Part shown: positions 1 to 8,190 of the stretch, in pieces
Layout of the letters: the number at the start of each line of letters is the position of its first letter
Numbering within the stretch: position 1 is the first letter of the stretch
Source of the DNA: Nocardia sp. NBC_00416
GTDB taxonomy: Bacteria; Actinomycetota; Actinomycetes; Mycobacteriales; Mycobacteriaceae
Direction: 5' to 3'
DNA: 64,000 bases
NCBI RefSeq assembly: GCF_036032445.1
Contig: NZ_CP107932.1
Span: 4,094,501-4,158,500, forward strand
Made by a program: the position numbers and the translations under genes
The notes under the pieces: model-generated
What the model was told of the DNA's origin: nothing
What the model saw: only the letters and a program-made list of their open reading frames with translations
Databases searched by the model: none

Positions 1-75
1 CGGGAGCGAGATATCGCCACCGAGCGGGAGCGTGTCACCATCGGCGAGCGGAACGACAGTAAGGAATCCGAATAA
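1..75 (+). CDS. C-terminal end of an upstream gene (partial)
   Basis: The first frame of the window is open from base 1 and ends in TAA at 73-75, giving 24 highly charged residues rich in Arg, Glu and Lys. The stop overlaps the ATG of the next gene as TAATG, the arrangement expected for translational coupling, so this is probably the tail of the preceding cistron of the same operon. Too little is visible to name a family. Confidence 0.5.
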   Translation, partial: RERDIATERERVTIGERNDSKESE

Positions 76-1541
76 TGGCCGACACCACATCTCTCCGACC
101 ACTACCGGCCGCCGAGGTCACCGCTTGGGACCGCACCGCCGATGTGGTCGTCGCCGGTTACGGGGTCGCCGGAGTCTGCGCCGCCATCGAGGCCGCGCGG
201 GCCGGGTCCCAGGTACTGATCCTGGAACGCACCAGCGGCTGGGGCGGCGCGGCGGCGCTGGCCGGTGGATTCATCTACCTCGGCGGCGGCACACCGCTGC
301 AGCAGGCGCTCGGCTTCGAGGACAGCCCGGAGAACATGGAGAAATTCATGATCGCCGCGCTCGGGCCGGGGGTGGACGAGGCCAAGATCGCCGACTACTG
401 CCGCGGCAGCGTCGAGCACTACGAATGGCTGGTCGGCAACGGGGTGCCGTTCAAAGCGGAGTTCTGGGGTGAGCCCGGTTGGGAGCCCCCGCACGACGAG
501 GGACTGATGTACTCCGGCGGCGAGAACGCCGCCCCCTTCAACGCCGTCGCCGACCCCGCCCCGCGCGGCCACGTCCCGCAGATGAGCAATAAGCGGACCG
601 GTTCGAAGGGCGGCGGCTACATGCTGATGAAACCGCTCGCCGAAACTGCGGAAAAGCTCGGTGTCGCCGCCGAATACGACACCCGGATCCAGCGACTGAT
701 CGTCGACGGCGACCGGGTGGTCGGCGTGGTGGCCAAGCAGTACGGCAAGGAACTGACCGTCCGCGCCGAGCGCGGGGTCGTCCTGGCCACCGGCAGTTTC
801 GCCTACCACGATCAGATGATCGAGGGATTCGCCCCGCGGTTGATCGGGCGGCCGGGCGCCGCGATCGAGGAGCACGACGGCATCGCCATCCGGGTGGCCC
901 AGGCCTTGGGCGCGGACCTGGCCCATATGGACGCCACCGAGGTCGCGTTCTTCGGCGATCCGCAGATGATGGCGCGCGGAATCCTGGTGAACGGCCGCGG
1001 TCAGCGTTATGTCCCGGAGGACACCTATCCCGGCCGGATCGGCCAGATGACGCTGTTCCATCAGGACAACCAGGCGTATCTGATCATCGGCGAAGCCGCC
1101 TACGAGGAGTCGCTGACCACCGAGACCTCCACACCGTTCTTCCGGCAGCCCCCCACCTGGGCCGCCGAGACCATCGCCGAGCTGGAATCCGATATGGGGC
1201 TGCCCGAACTGGCGTTGCAGACCACCGTGGAGCTGTACAACAAGCACGCGGCCACCGGTTCGGATCCGCTGCTCGGCAAGAAACCCGAATGGACGAAGCT
1301 GCTCGAGGGCCCGTTCGCCGCGTTCGATATGCGCGGGTTCACCGCCGGTTTCACCCTCGGCGGCCTGCGCACCGACCTGGATTCGCGGGTGCTGCACGTG
1401 AACGGAGAACCCATCCCCGGGTTGTTCGCCGCGGGACGCTGCACCTCCGGGGTCTGCGCGGGCGGCTACGCCAGCGGGACCTCACTCGGCGACGGCAGCT
1501 TCTACGGCCGCCGAGCCGGGATTGCGGCCGCGAAGAACTGA
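75..1541 (+). CDS. FAD-dependent dehydrogenase (KstD / fumarate reductase flavoprotein family)
   Basis: A 488-residue flavoprotein of the FAD-binding-2 family, which contains 3-ketosteroid delta-1-dehydrogenases and fumarate reductase flavoprotein subunits. The N-terminal dinucleotide-binding motif GYGVAG lies at residues 28-33, an acidic residue of the next strand (LILER) follows, and the C-terminal FAD contact LFAAGRCT sits near residue 450, so both halves of the fold are present. There is no signal peptide, so it should be cytoplasmic. The ATG overlaps the upstream stop as TAATG. A TetR gene follows after 18 bp and a deazaflavin-type reductase after that, suggesting one operon acting on a hydrophobic, possibly steroid-like substrate. 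The substrate is inference; the flavoprotein family is secure. Confidence 0.85.
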   Translation: MADTTSLRPLPAAEVTAWDRTADVVVAGYGVAGVCAAIEAARAGSQVLILERTSGWGGAAALAGGFIYLGGGTPLQQALGFEDSPENMEKFMIAALGPGVDEAKIADYCRGSVEHYEWLVGNGVPFKAEFWGEPGWEPPHDEGLMYSGGENAAPFNAVADPAPRGHVPQMSNKRTGSKGGGYMLMKPLAETAEKLGVAAEYDTRIQRLIVDGDRVVGVVAKQYGKELTVRAERGVVLATGSFAYHDQMIEGFAPRLIGRPGAAIEEHDGIAIRVAQALGADLAHMDATEVAFFGDPQMMARGILVNGRGQRYVPEDTYPGRIGQMTLFHQDNQAYLIIGEAAYEESLTTETSTPFFRQPPTWAAETIAELESDMGLPELALQTTVELYNKHAATGSDPLLGKKPEWTKLLEGPFAAFDMRGFTAGFTLGGLRTDLDSRVLHVNGEPIPGLFAAGRCTSGVCAGGYASGTSLGDGSFYGRRAGIAAAKN

Positions 1542-1559
1542 AACGGTACATTCAGACAC

Positions 1560-2138
1560 ATGTCCGAAGGTGAACCTGCCGTCGTAGAAGCGACCCGTCG
1601 CCGCCTGTCCGCGAAACAGGCGGATACGGTCGACAAGCTGACGAAGGCAGCGGTGGAGGTGCTGGCACGCGAGGGGTTCGCGGGAATGACCATTCGAATG
1701 GTCGCCGCCGCGGCCGGTGTCGGCACCGCCACCGCGTACACCTATTTCTCGTCGAAGGAGCACCTGGTCGCCGAGATCTTCTGGCGGCGGCTGGTCGGGG
1801 CGCCCTCACCGGTCACCGAGGATCCCGATTCCACGATCCGGGTGGTGGCCGAACTGCGTTCCATCGCCCTGCTGGTCGCCGACGATCAGGAGGTCGCCGG
1901 GGCGGTCACCAGCGCGCTGCTGGGCCGCGACCCCGATGTCGCCCATCTGCGGGCCCGGATCGGCCTGGAGATCCGCACCCGGATCGAGCGCGCCCTGGGG
2001 CCGGATCCGGATCCCGAAGTGGTCGTCTCGCTCGAGCTCGTCTACGCGGGGGCGCTGGTGCGGGCGGGCATGGGGTACGCCTCCTACGCAGATATCGCCG
2101 ATCTGATCGAGAAATCAGCGCTGCTGATCCTGCGCTGA
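1560..2138 (+). CDS. TetR family transcriptional regulator
   Basis: A 192-residue TetR-type repressor. The N-terminal helix-turn-helix is visible around residues 35-70 (MTIRMVAAAAGVGTATAYTY followed by FSSKEHLVAEIF), and the rest is the helical ligand-binding domain, matching the usual 190-220 residue length. It lies 18 bp after the flavoprotein and 25 bp before the nitroreductase-like gene, so it probably controls its own operon. There is no Shine-Dalgarno sequence before the ATG; a TACATT hexamer at 1547-1552, just upstream, could be the -10 box of a leaderless transcript, which is inference. The ligand is unknown. Confidence 0.88.
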   Translation: MSEGEPAVVEATRRRLSAKQADTVDKLTKAAVEVLAREGFAGMTIRMVAAAAGVGTATAYTYFSSKEHLVAEIFWRRLVGAPSPVTEDPDSTIRVVAELRSIALLVADDQEVAGAVTSALLGRDPDVAHLRARIGLEIRTRIERALGPDPDPEVVVSLELVYAGALVRAGMGYASYADIADLIEKSALLILR

Positions 2139-2163
2139 ACATTCGGAAAGAAGCTTTACCAGC

Positions 2164-2643
2164 ATGAACAACCGTCCCAAACAACTCGATTCGTCCTTCG
2201 TGCCGACCGTCATCAAATACATGTCCAAGGTCAACACCTGGGCCTACCGGCGTACCGGCGGCCGGATCGGCGGCACCTGGCGGGTGGGGTCGGGATTCCG
2301 TAAACCGGTTCCCACCCTGCTGCTCGAGCACACCGGCCGCAAATCCGGTAAGCAGTTCACGATCCCGCTGCTGTACCTGCGCGACGAGGCGAATATCGTC
2401 GTCGTGGCCTCGCAGGGCGGGCTGCCGAAGAATCCGCAGTGGTACTACAACCTGGTCGCACAACCGGATACCACGGTTCAGATCGGCAAGGAGAAGCTTC
2501 CGGTGCGGGCTCGTCTCGCCGACGACGCCGAACGCGACCGGCTGTGGCCGAAACTGCTGGAACTGTACGCGGATTTCGACAACTACCAGTCCTGGACCGA
2601 ACGCCGCATCCCGGTGTTCGTGCTCGCCCCGCGCACCTCCTGA
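2164..2643 (+). CDS. Nitroreductase/deazaflavin (F420)-dependent oxidoreductase family protein
   Basis: A 159-residue protein of the Ddn-like family, split beta-barrel proteins that bind the deazaflavin F420 in actinobacteria. Family features are the TWRVGSGFRKPVP segment, LLEHTGRKSGK, the LYLRD and VVVASQGG strands, and NPQWYYNLVAQP near the middle, all in the order seen in Ddn/FGD-type quinone reductases. The length is typical for a single-domain member. It closes a plus-strand operon with the flavoprotein and TetR genes and ends 271 bp before the convergent hydrolase. Its natural substrate cannot be read from the sequence; quinones or other hydrophobic electron acceptors are plausible from the family. 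Confidence 0.82.
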   Translation: MNNRPKQLDSSFVPTVIKYMSKVNTWAYRRTGGRIGGTWRVGSGFRKPVPTLLLEHTGRKSGKQFTIPLLYLRDEANIVVVASQGGLPKNPQWYYNLVAQPDTTVQIGKEKLPVRARLADDAERDRLWPKLLELYADFDNYQSWTERRIPVFVLAPRTS

Positions 2644-2864
2644 TCGCGACGGCCGGTCCGCCGGCGATCCCCCGGGACCGCCGGACTCCGCCCGGGATCC
2701 ACCGCGACCCGCAGCGGGCCGCCGGCGGAGATCGCGCGCCGCGGAAACGAATCGGGCGGCGAGTGGCGGCGCCGAGTCCCTCTGCCCGCCGGGCGGACCT
2801 GCCGCGAGAGCGTCCGATGCCTGCGGACGCCGACCCGATCGCCGTCGTCCACGTTCAACAGAAC

Positions 2865-2898
2865 GAGACGGCGGCGCCCGTTCGGGTGCCGCCGTCTC
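2865..2898. terminator. Bidirectional terminator hairpin
   Basis: GAGACGGCGGC at 2865-2875 pairs perfectly with GCCGCCGTCTC at 2888-2898, and the interior CCCG/CGGG extends the stem to an almost loopless hairpin. It lies between the convergent nitroreductase-like gene and the metallo-beta-lactamase-fold gene. There is no strong U tract on either side. Confidence 0.6.
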
Positions 2899-2913
2899 TC
2901 GGGTATGCGCCCG

Positions 2914-3528
2914 TCAGGGGTGCGCGGGAACGTTGGCGCGTTCGGCGCCGACCGTGGTGTCCGGCCCGTGCCCGGTGTGCACCACGGTCTCGTCCGGCAG
3001 CGCGAACAGCGTTTCGTTGATCGAGACGAGGATGGTCGGGTAGTCCGAGTAGGAACGCCCGGTGGCGCCCGGACCGCCCTCGAACAACGTATCCCCGCTG
3101 AACAGCGCACCGGCTGCCGGGAGATACAGGCAGCACGATCCGGGTGAATGGCCGGGAGTGTGCAGTACGCGTAGTTCCGCGCCGCCTATCCGGAAGACCT
3201 CGTCCGCGGCGAGCGCACGGTATTCGACGCCGGGATGGGTCTGTTGCCAGAGCACGTCGTCGTCGGGGTGCAGGTGGATGGGTGCGCCGGTGGCCGCCGA
3301 GAGGGTGGGGGCGACGGTGACGTGATCGTTGTGCGCGTGCGTGCACACGATCGCCGTCACCCGACGTCCGGCCACCGCCTCGAGTATCGGCTGCGCGGTA
3401 TGGGCGGCATCGATGATCAGCACCTCGCTGTCGTCGCCGATGAGCCAGATGTTGTTCGCCACGTCCCAGCAGCCGCCGTCGAGGCAGAACTGGCCCTCGG
3501 TCACGACCCGCTCGATCCGGACCGTCAC
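2914..3528 (-). CDS. Metallo-beta-lactamase-fold hydrolase coupled to mscR (candidate S-formylmycothiol hydrolase)
   Basis: A 204-residue glyoxalase-II-like hydrolase. The zinc motif HAHNDH, a later HTPGHSPGS segment and SGDTLFEGGPGATGR give the full HxHxDH...H...D...H metal set. The GTG start at 3528 overlaps the stop of mscR as GTGA, so the two are translationally coupled. MscR makes S-formylmycothiol or formate from the formaldehyde adduct; a thioesterase-type MBL enzyme directly downstream is a natural candidate for hydrolysing the formyl thioester back to mycothiol and formate. A similar neighbour lies beside the M. tuberculosis homologue (from memory, Rv2259/Rv2260). The reaction is inference from fold and coupling. 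Confidence 0.85.
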   Translation of the reverse strand: MTVRIERVVTEGQFCLDGGCWDVANNIWLIGDDSEVLIIDAAHTAQPILEAVAGRRVTAIVCTHAHNDHVTVAPTLSAATGAPIHLHPDDDVLWQQTHPGVEYRALAADEVFRIGGAELRVLHTPGHSPGSCCLYLPAAGALFSGDTLFEGGPGATGRSYSDYPTILVSINETLFALPDETVVHTGHGPDTTVGAERANVPAHP

Positions 3529-4610
3529 AGGACCACCACCGAGCGCAGGACCTGCCCGCCGTGCATGGTGTGGAAGGCCTGCTCCACCGCGTCCAGGCCG
3601 ATCCGCTCGGTCACGAACTTGTCCAGTGGCAGCCGGCCCTGCCGGTACAGGTCGATCAGCATCGGGAAATCCCGTTCCGGCAGGCAGTCGCCGTACCAGG
3701 ACGATTTGAGCGATCCACCGCGGCTGAAGAAATCGATCAGCGGCATCTCGAGCGTCATATCGGGTGTGGGCACACCGACCAGCACCACGGTGCCCGCCAG
3801 GTCGCGGGCGTAGAAGGCCTGCTTCCAGGTTTCCGGGCGGCCGACCGCGTCGATCACCACATCCGCGCCGAAACCGTCGGTGAGATCCTGGATTCCGGCT
3901 ACCGCGTCGGCGTCGGACGCGTCGATCGTGTGGGTCGCACCCAGTTCGCGCGCCCATTCGAGTTTCCGGGCGTCGGTGTCCACCGCGATGATGGTGCCCG
4001 CCCCGGCCAGCCGGGCGCCGGCGATCGCCGCGTCCCCCACACCGCCGCAGCCCAGTACCGCCACCGAATCGCCGCGGCCGACGTTCCCGGTGTTCACGGC
4101 GGCGCCCAGCCCCGCCATCACCCCGCAACCGAGCAGTCCGGCGACTGCCGGGTCGGTCTCGGGATCCACCTTGGTGCACTGCCCCTCGTGGACGAGGGTC
4201 TTGTCCGCGAAGGCGCCGATACCGAGCGCCGGGGTGAGTTCGGTGCCGTCCTCGAGGGTCATCGGCACACTGGCGTTGAACGTGTCGAAGCAATACCAGG
4301 GGCGACCGCGTTTGCACGCACGGCACTGGCCGCAGACCGCGCGCCAGTTCAGGACGACGAAATCGCCGGGTTCCACATGGGTGACCGCCGAACCCACCGT
4401 CTCCACCACTCCCGCGGCCTCGTGGCCGAGCAGGAACGGGAATTCGTCGTTGATACCGCCCTCGCGGTAGGTCAGGTCGGTGTGGCAGACCCCGCACGCC
4501 TGGATCCGCACCACGACATCGCGGGGACCTGGGTCGGGGATGACGATCGGGACCAGTTCGACCGGGGCGCCGGAACTGCGGGCGATGACTCCTCGAACCT
4601 GCTGTGGCAC
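3525..4610 (-). CDS. mscR: S-(hydroxymethyl)mycothiol dehydrogenase (mycothiol-dependent formaldehyde dehydrogenase)
   Basis: A 361-residue zinc-dependent medium-chain dehydrogenase that oxidises the formaldehyde-mycothiol adduct with NAD. Catalytic zinc ligands are in CGVCHTD and GHEAAGV, the structural zinc cysteines in CGQCRACKRGRPWYC, and the NAD-binding turn is GCGGVGDAA. The run of family-specific segments (REGGINDEFPF, LNWRAVCGQC, GIGAFADKT) identifies the mycothiol enzyme rather than a generic alcohol dehydrogenase. I chose the GTG at 4610 because AGAGGAG precedes it at good spacing and the length then equals the M. tuberculosis homologue; the frame is open 15 codons further upstream. 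It implies that the organism makes mycothiol and detoxifies formaldehyde. Confidence 0.94.
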   Translation of the reverse strand: MPQQVRGVIARSSGAPVELVPIVIPDPGPRDVVVRIQACGVCHTDLTYREGGINDEFPFLLGHEAAGVVETVGSAVTHVEPGDFVVLNWRAVCGQCRACKRGRPWYCFDTFNASVPMTLEDGTELTPALGIGAFADKTLVHEGQCTKVDPETDPAVAGLLGCGVMAGLGAAVNTGNVGRGDSVAVLGCGGVGDAAIAGARLAGAGTIIAVDTDARKLEWARELGATHTIDASDADAVAGIQDLTDGFGADVVIDAVGRPETWKQAFYARDLAGTVVLVGVPTPDMTLEMPLIDFFSRGGSLKSSWYGDCLPERDFPMLIDLYRQGRLPLDKFVTERIGLDAVEQAFHTMHGGQVLRSVVVL

Positions 4611-4733
4611 AGCATCTCCTCTCGGGCGGTAATGCGGCAATGCGCGATACCGCATACGTTATCCGCCTCGGGAGTGGGCGGGCAGGCACAACGACGGATC
4701 ATGGCCGCGCAGCGGCCGAAGGTCCGGACCGGG

Positions 4734-5033
4734 TCAGCCGGCGACGCCCGCCTCGGGCTCCGGACCGGGGCCGTCGGCCCGCAATTTCAGAAGAGTCAAT
4801 CCCGCGGTGCACGCCAGTATGAGACCGACGACGCTGAGCACCACGTTCAGGATCGCGATACCGATGACCGCCGCACCCAGCCCACCGGCGAAAACCAGCC
4901 AGCCCAGCACTCTGCCCACTGTGCCACCCGTTCCGCGTGCCGCGGAATCCACCGCCGGTTCCGGGGACGCCGCCGAAACAGCGGGCACCTCCGCCGAACC
5001 CGGCAGGTCGGTGGTGGTCTGGTCTCCCATCAT
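4734..5033 (-). CDS. Small two-helix membrane protein, unknown function
   Basis: A 99-residue protein with a disordered, Ala/Pro/Thr/Glu-rich N-terminal third, two hydrophobic helices around residues 43-60 and 62-80 (GWLVFAGGLGAAVIGIAILN, then LSVVGLILACTAGLTLL), and an acidic Pro-Gly tail. The start is well supported by GAGGAG three bases before a double ATG; the second ATG may be the one used. It lies upstream of mscR on the same strand, but 123 bp separate them. I recognise no family. Confidence 0.6.
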   Translation of the reverse strand: MMGDQTTTDLPGSAEVPAVSAASPEPAVDSAARGTGGTVGRVLGWLVFAGGLGAAVIGIAILNVVLSVVGLILACTAGLTLLKLRADGPGPEPEAGVAG

Positions 5034-5332
5034 CTACTCCTCGATGGCGCCGATCCGTAAATCGTTTTGCGCCTACCACTTCAGTGCATGGTCACCGAGA
5101 AACTCTCCGGTGTCTCATGCGTCACTTCAGCAACATACGCTACGACCACAACCCGAAGATTGTTACGCGACACAAGCTCGCGACACGCGGCTGATATCAA
5201 TTCGATACCTGAACCGTACCCCCCGTTGGCTCTCGCACACCGGGTAACCAGGGCGATCGGGCGACAGGGACTAGTTCTCACCGGCACGCTCAATTAAGGT
5301 TGGGCCACTGACATATCACAGGAGCGTCACCG
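5034..5332. other. Divergent intergenic region, lower G+C
   Basis: About 300 bp between the small membrane protein (minus) and the lipoprotein (plus). It is visibly richer in A and T than the coding DNA around it and must hold both promoters. A TAAGGT hexamer at about 5296-5301 fits the TAnnnT -10 pattern for the lipoprotein, but I cannot find a convincing -35. No open frame here looks coding. Confidence 0.4.
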
Positions 5333-6085
5333 ATGGACAGCAAAACGAAGGTCGCCGGTCCCCTGGCGGCCGCCGGCGCGGTTTCCCTCGGGCTGGTGCT
5401 CATCGGCGCGTGCGGAATCGGCCAGGACGACACCTATGTGCCGCCGCCCCCGATCCGTTCGGGTCCGCAGGCCGCCGAACAGGTGCACTACACCGGCGAA
5501 GTCTCCACCAGCGTCGCCAAAGTGCTGATACCGCCGTCGCCCAGCTGGCGGATGGCCCCCGAACCGCCGCCCCGGCGCACACTCCCGCCGGAATACCAGA
5601 TCTCGGTCACCGCTTCCACGCCGCCCGGCGCCGAGGACGATCCGACCGGCGACGAGAGCGCGACCAGCACTCGCCCGGTCACCCTCTCGGCCACCCCCGG
5701 CCCGACACCGCCGACCGAGCCGAACTGGACCACGGCCTCGGTGCCCGGACCGGAAATCGCACCGGCGTACACCGAATCCCCGGTCCCGGCACCCGCGCCG
5801 CCGACCACCGTGGTGACAGCCCCGGTCCCGACGAACGCCGAAACCGCTGCCCCGGGCGCGCCCGAACAGCCCCCCGCGCCCCCGGCCGCCGAAGGCGAGC
5901 GGGCGGCCCCCGGAGCCGAGACCACGGAAACGCCCTCGGAGGCACCCGCACCGACGCCGACACCCGAAGTGCAATCGGCGCCGCGCGCGGTCGTACCGAC
6001 CACCGAGACCCCCACGCCCGACCGCGCCGACGCACTTCCGGGCCCGGTGACCACCGAGCCGACCGGACCGATCCGCACCAGGTAA
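5333..6085 (+). CDS. Proline/threonine-rich secreted lipoprotein, unknown function
   Basis: A 250-residue protein with a lipoprotein signal: positively charged start, hydrophobic stretch AAAGAVSLGLVLIGAC, and a lipobox-like IGAC placing the lipidated Cys near residue 27. From about residue 35 on the chain is low-complexity Pro, Ala, Thr and Glu with no visible enzymatic motif, suggesting an extended cell-wall-spanning domain. The start is set by AGGAG ahead of the ATG. It converges on the ESX cassette. Pro-rich tails of this kind are common in envelope proteins of mycolic-acid bacteria. I do not recognise a family and give no function. Confidence 0.7.
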   Translation: MDSKTKVAGPLAAAGAVSLGLVLIGACGIGQDDTYVPPPPIRSGPQAAEQVHYTGEVSTSVAKVLIPPSPSWRMAPEPPPRRTLPPEYQISVTASTPPGAEDDPTGDESATSTRPVTLSATPGPTPPTEPNWTTASVPGPEIAPAYTESPVPAPAPPTTVVTAPVPTNAETAAPGAPEQPPAPPAAEGERAAPGAETTETPSEAPAPTPTPEVQSAPRAVVPTTETPTPDRADALPGPVTTEPTGPIRTR

Positions 6086-6187
6086 CCGCGACCCCGGCGG
6101 CCGGAGCCGATCTCCTCGCGGCCCTCGCCGCCACCCGGCTCGACACCGTGCTCGGCGATAACGAAAGACCGCATCGAGCGGCGGGAC

Positions 6188-6934
6188 TCAGCGTTCGGCG
6201 TAGGCCACGGCCCGGGCGGCGGCGGCCACCATCGGCCGCAGCGCGTTGGTGAACCCTTCGGCGCCCACCCCGGCGACTTCGACGTCCTTACCGGTGTGCA
6301 CCGCGTAGCGGCCGTCCCCGGCGATATCCACCCAGCACAGCACGCCGAACGGTTTCGCTCCGGCGGCGCGGTGTACCGATACGACGATCTGGCCGATACC
6401 GTCGCGCTGCTGTTTCAATCGCTTACGTATCCGAGTCGGCACCGCGGGCCCGGAGACGGGAACTGTCACCCGGTCACGGCTGTCCACCGCGACCTCGGCG
6501 CGCGGCGCGCGCAGGCGTTCGCCCGCTCCGGCGGGGACGGCCGGTAGCGCCGAGACCACCCGCACCGGCAACGAGGTCGTGGTCGCCACGGTGATCCGCA
6601 GTTCGCCGCCCCGGTCCGGTCGCGCAGCCGCCCGCTGGGTGGCCACCACCGCGATCTGGCCCGCCGACGCGCCGAGCACCCGCACGGTCGGTGCACCCTC
6701 GCCGTCCTGCCCGAACGCCGCCACACTCACCTCGGGCCCGGCCAGCACCCGCAGCGCGGCTTCCAGGTCCGCGTCGAGCGTGGTGTCGCACCAGTGCCGC
6801 AGCGCGGGCAGTTGCGCGGTGCGCTCGACGGAATCACGGGCCGACAGGCGTACCGCCAGCGGATAGGGAATCCGGTCGCCGACCGTTCGTTCCCATGCCA
6901 GCGCGAACTGGTCCGGGGTGAGGATCCAGTTCAC
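6188..6934 (-). CDS. EspG-family ESX (type VII) secretion chaperone
   Basis: A 248-residue EspG-like protein. The opening WILTPDQFALAWERT, the middle VAVVATQR region and the C-terminal segment around VHTGKDVEVAGVG are the family pattern; EspG proteins are cytosolic chaperones that bind the helical tip of PE-PPE-type pairs and keep them soluble for export. The GTG at 6934 overlaps the stop of the PPE-like gene as GTGA; an ATG at 6949 in the same frame is the alternative. It is the third gene of the tightly overlapping cassette, so its client is most probably the PPE-like/EspC-like pair just upstream. No ESX membrane component (EccB, EccC, EccD) lies in the window. Confidence 0.85.
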   Translation of the reverse strand: MNWILTPDQFALAWERTVGDRIPYPLAVRLSARDSVERTAQLPALRHWCDTTLDADLEAALRVLAGPEVSVAAFGQDGEGAPTVRVLGASAGQIAVVATQRAAARPDRGGELRITVATTTSLPVRVVSALPAVPAGAGERLRAPRAEVAVDSRDRVTVPVSGPAVPTRIRKRLKQQRDGIGQIVVSVHRAAGAKPFGVLCWVDIAGDGRYAVHTGKDVEVAGVGAEGFTNALRPMVAAAARAVAYAER

Positions 6935-8190
6935 TCCGCTTCGGTCCACTCGCCCAGGACCGGCGGGGTGGTCGGGTCCAGGGCGCCGATCAGCGGCCCG
7001 GCCGGGTCGCCCGGTTCCAGGTAGGTGAGTTCCTCGTCGGTGAAGTGGAGTTCGTCCTCGTCCGGCTCGGCCCGGTCGGCACGCACCGGCGCGACCGGGG
7101 CGCCCGAGCGAACGGTATCGGCCGCCATGGCACCGCCCAGCATCCCGCCGATCGCGCCCGCGCCCATTCCGGTGACCGCCTCACCGCCCGAATGACGCTG
7201 TTGCTCATCACGAGTGCGTTCCTGGTCGCCGCCCGAACCGGCCGGACGGACGGGTGCGGCGAACACGGGGACGCTCGCCGCGGGCGCGCTGGACGCCGGA
7301 GCGACGCCGGTAACCCCCGCAGCGGCGGCGGGGGCGGCTGCCGCGGGGGCGGCGGGCGGCTGGGCGGTGCCCGCGACAGTGGTCTCCGGCGGGGCCTCGG
7401 GTGTGGTTCCGGCCCCATCCGGGACGGCGCCGGTCAGGACCTGCTGTCCGGTACCGGTAGCCGCCGCAGCGGCGGGCCGGGGCGGGTCGGTCTGCTCGTC
7501 GGGGACGGCCACGGCCACCGGCTGCGGGTGGGCGGGATTCTGTCCCGCAGCCGTATCCGCGACCGGGGCGACGGTGACCGGCGGAAGAACCGCGGCCGGC
7601 GCGGCGGCGGAGGTGGAATCGGGCAGGTCCGGGAACGCGGGCACCTGTGCGCCCGTCGGAACGAAGGCGCCGTTGTAGACGCTCTCCATCACCCGGACCA
7701 CATCGGCTCGGTCGTCGTCGGCCGCCCGCACCACCGCGACGTTATCGGTGGCGGTTCGCGGATCGAGCAGCGCCGCGGCGAGATCCGGTTCGGCTCCCGA
7801 GGGTTCGGGAACTCCGGCGCGCAATGTCTCCGCGGCGTCACCGGCGCGGCGGAGCCGCTGCCCGACCGTGGCGAGAACATCGGCGAGCTGCCGCCCGGCC
7901 GACTCGAAATCCCGGACCGCGGCCACAGCCACCCCCGCGGCGGCGCCGCGCCAGCCGTCGGCGATGGCGCCCTGGATCTCGGTATGCGCCCGGTCCACCG
8001 CATCGGTGAGTCCGGTCGCCGCGCCCTGCCAGGCCTGACCTCCGGTCTGCAGCACGGACGGGTCCATCAGGGCGACACCGGCGTGGATCTCCTGATGGGT
8101 GAGGTTGTCGAACACTTCCACGGTGGGCGCGTAATCCGGGTCGACCCGGTAGTGGACGCCGCGCATGCCGCCACGGGGCAGTTCACGCAC
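6931..8190 (-). CDS. PPE-like type VII secretion substrate
   Basis: A 419-residue protein. Residues 1-190 are helical, with WQGAA and GWRGAAAGV turns of WXG type, then a conserved VYNGAFVPTGAQVP segment as in nocardial PPE-domain proteins. A long Ala/Pro/Thr-rich linker follows, then a Gly-rich patch (GMGAGAIGGMLGGAM) and an acidic C-terminus. I chose the GTG at 8190: GGGAG lies six bases upstream and the start overlaps the stop of the preceding gene by eight bases; an ATG at 8166 is the alternative. It probably forms a complex with the upstream small protein and is delivered by EspG. The effector function is unknown. Confidence 0.78.
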   Translation of the reverse strand: MRELPRGGMRGVHYRVDPDYAPTVEVFDNLTHQEIHAGVALMDPSVLQTGGQAWQGAATGLTDAVDRAHTEIQGAIADGWRGAAAGVAVAAVRDFESAGRQLADVLATVGQRLRRAGDAAETLRAGVPEPSGAEPDLAAALLDPRTATDNVAVVRAADDDRADVVRVMESVYNGAFVPTGAQVPAFPDLPDSTSAAAPAAVLPPVTVAPVADTAAGQNPAHPQPVAVAVPDEQTDPPRPAAAAATGTGQQVLTGAVPDGAGTTPEAPPETTVAGTAQPPAAPAAAAPAAAAGVTGVAPASSAPAASVPVFAAPVRPAGSGGDQERTRDEQQRHSGGEAVTGMGAGAIGGMLGGAMAADTVRSGAPVAPVRADRAEPDEDELHFTDEELTYLEPGDPAGPLIGALDPTTPPVLGEWTEAE

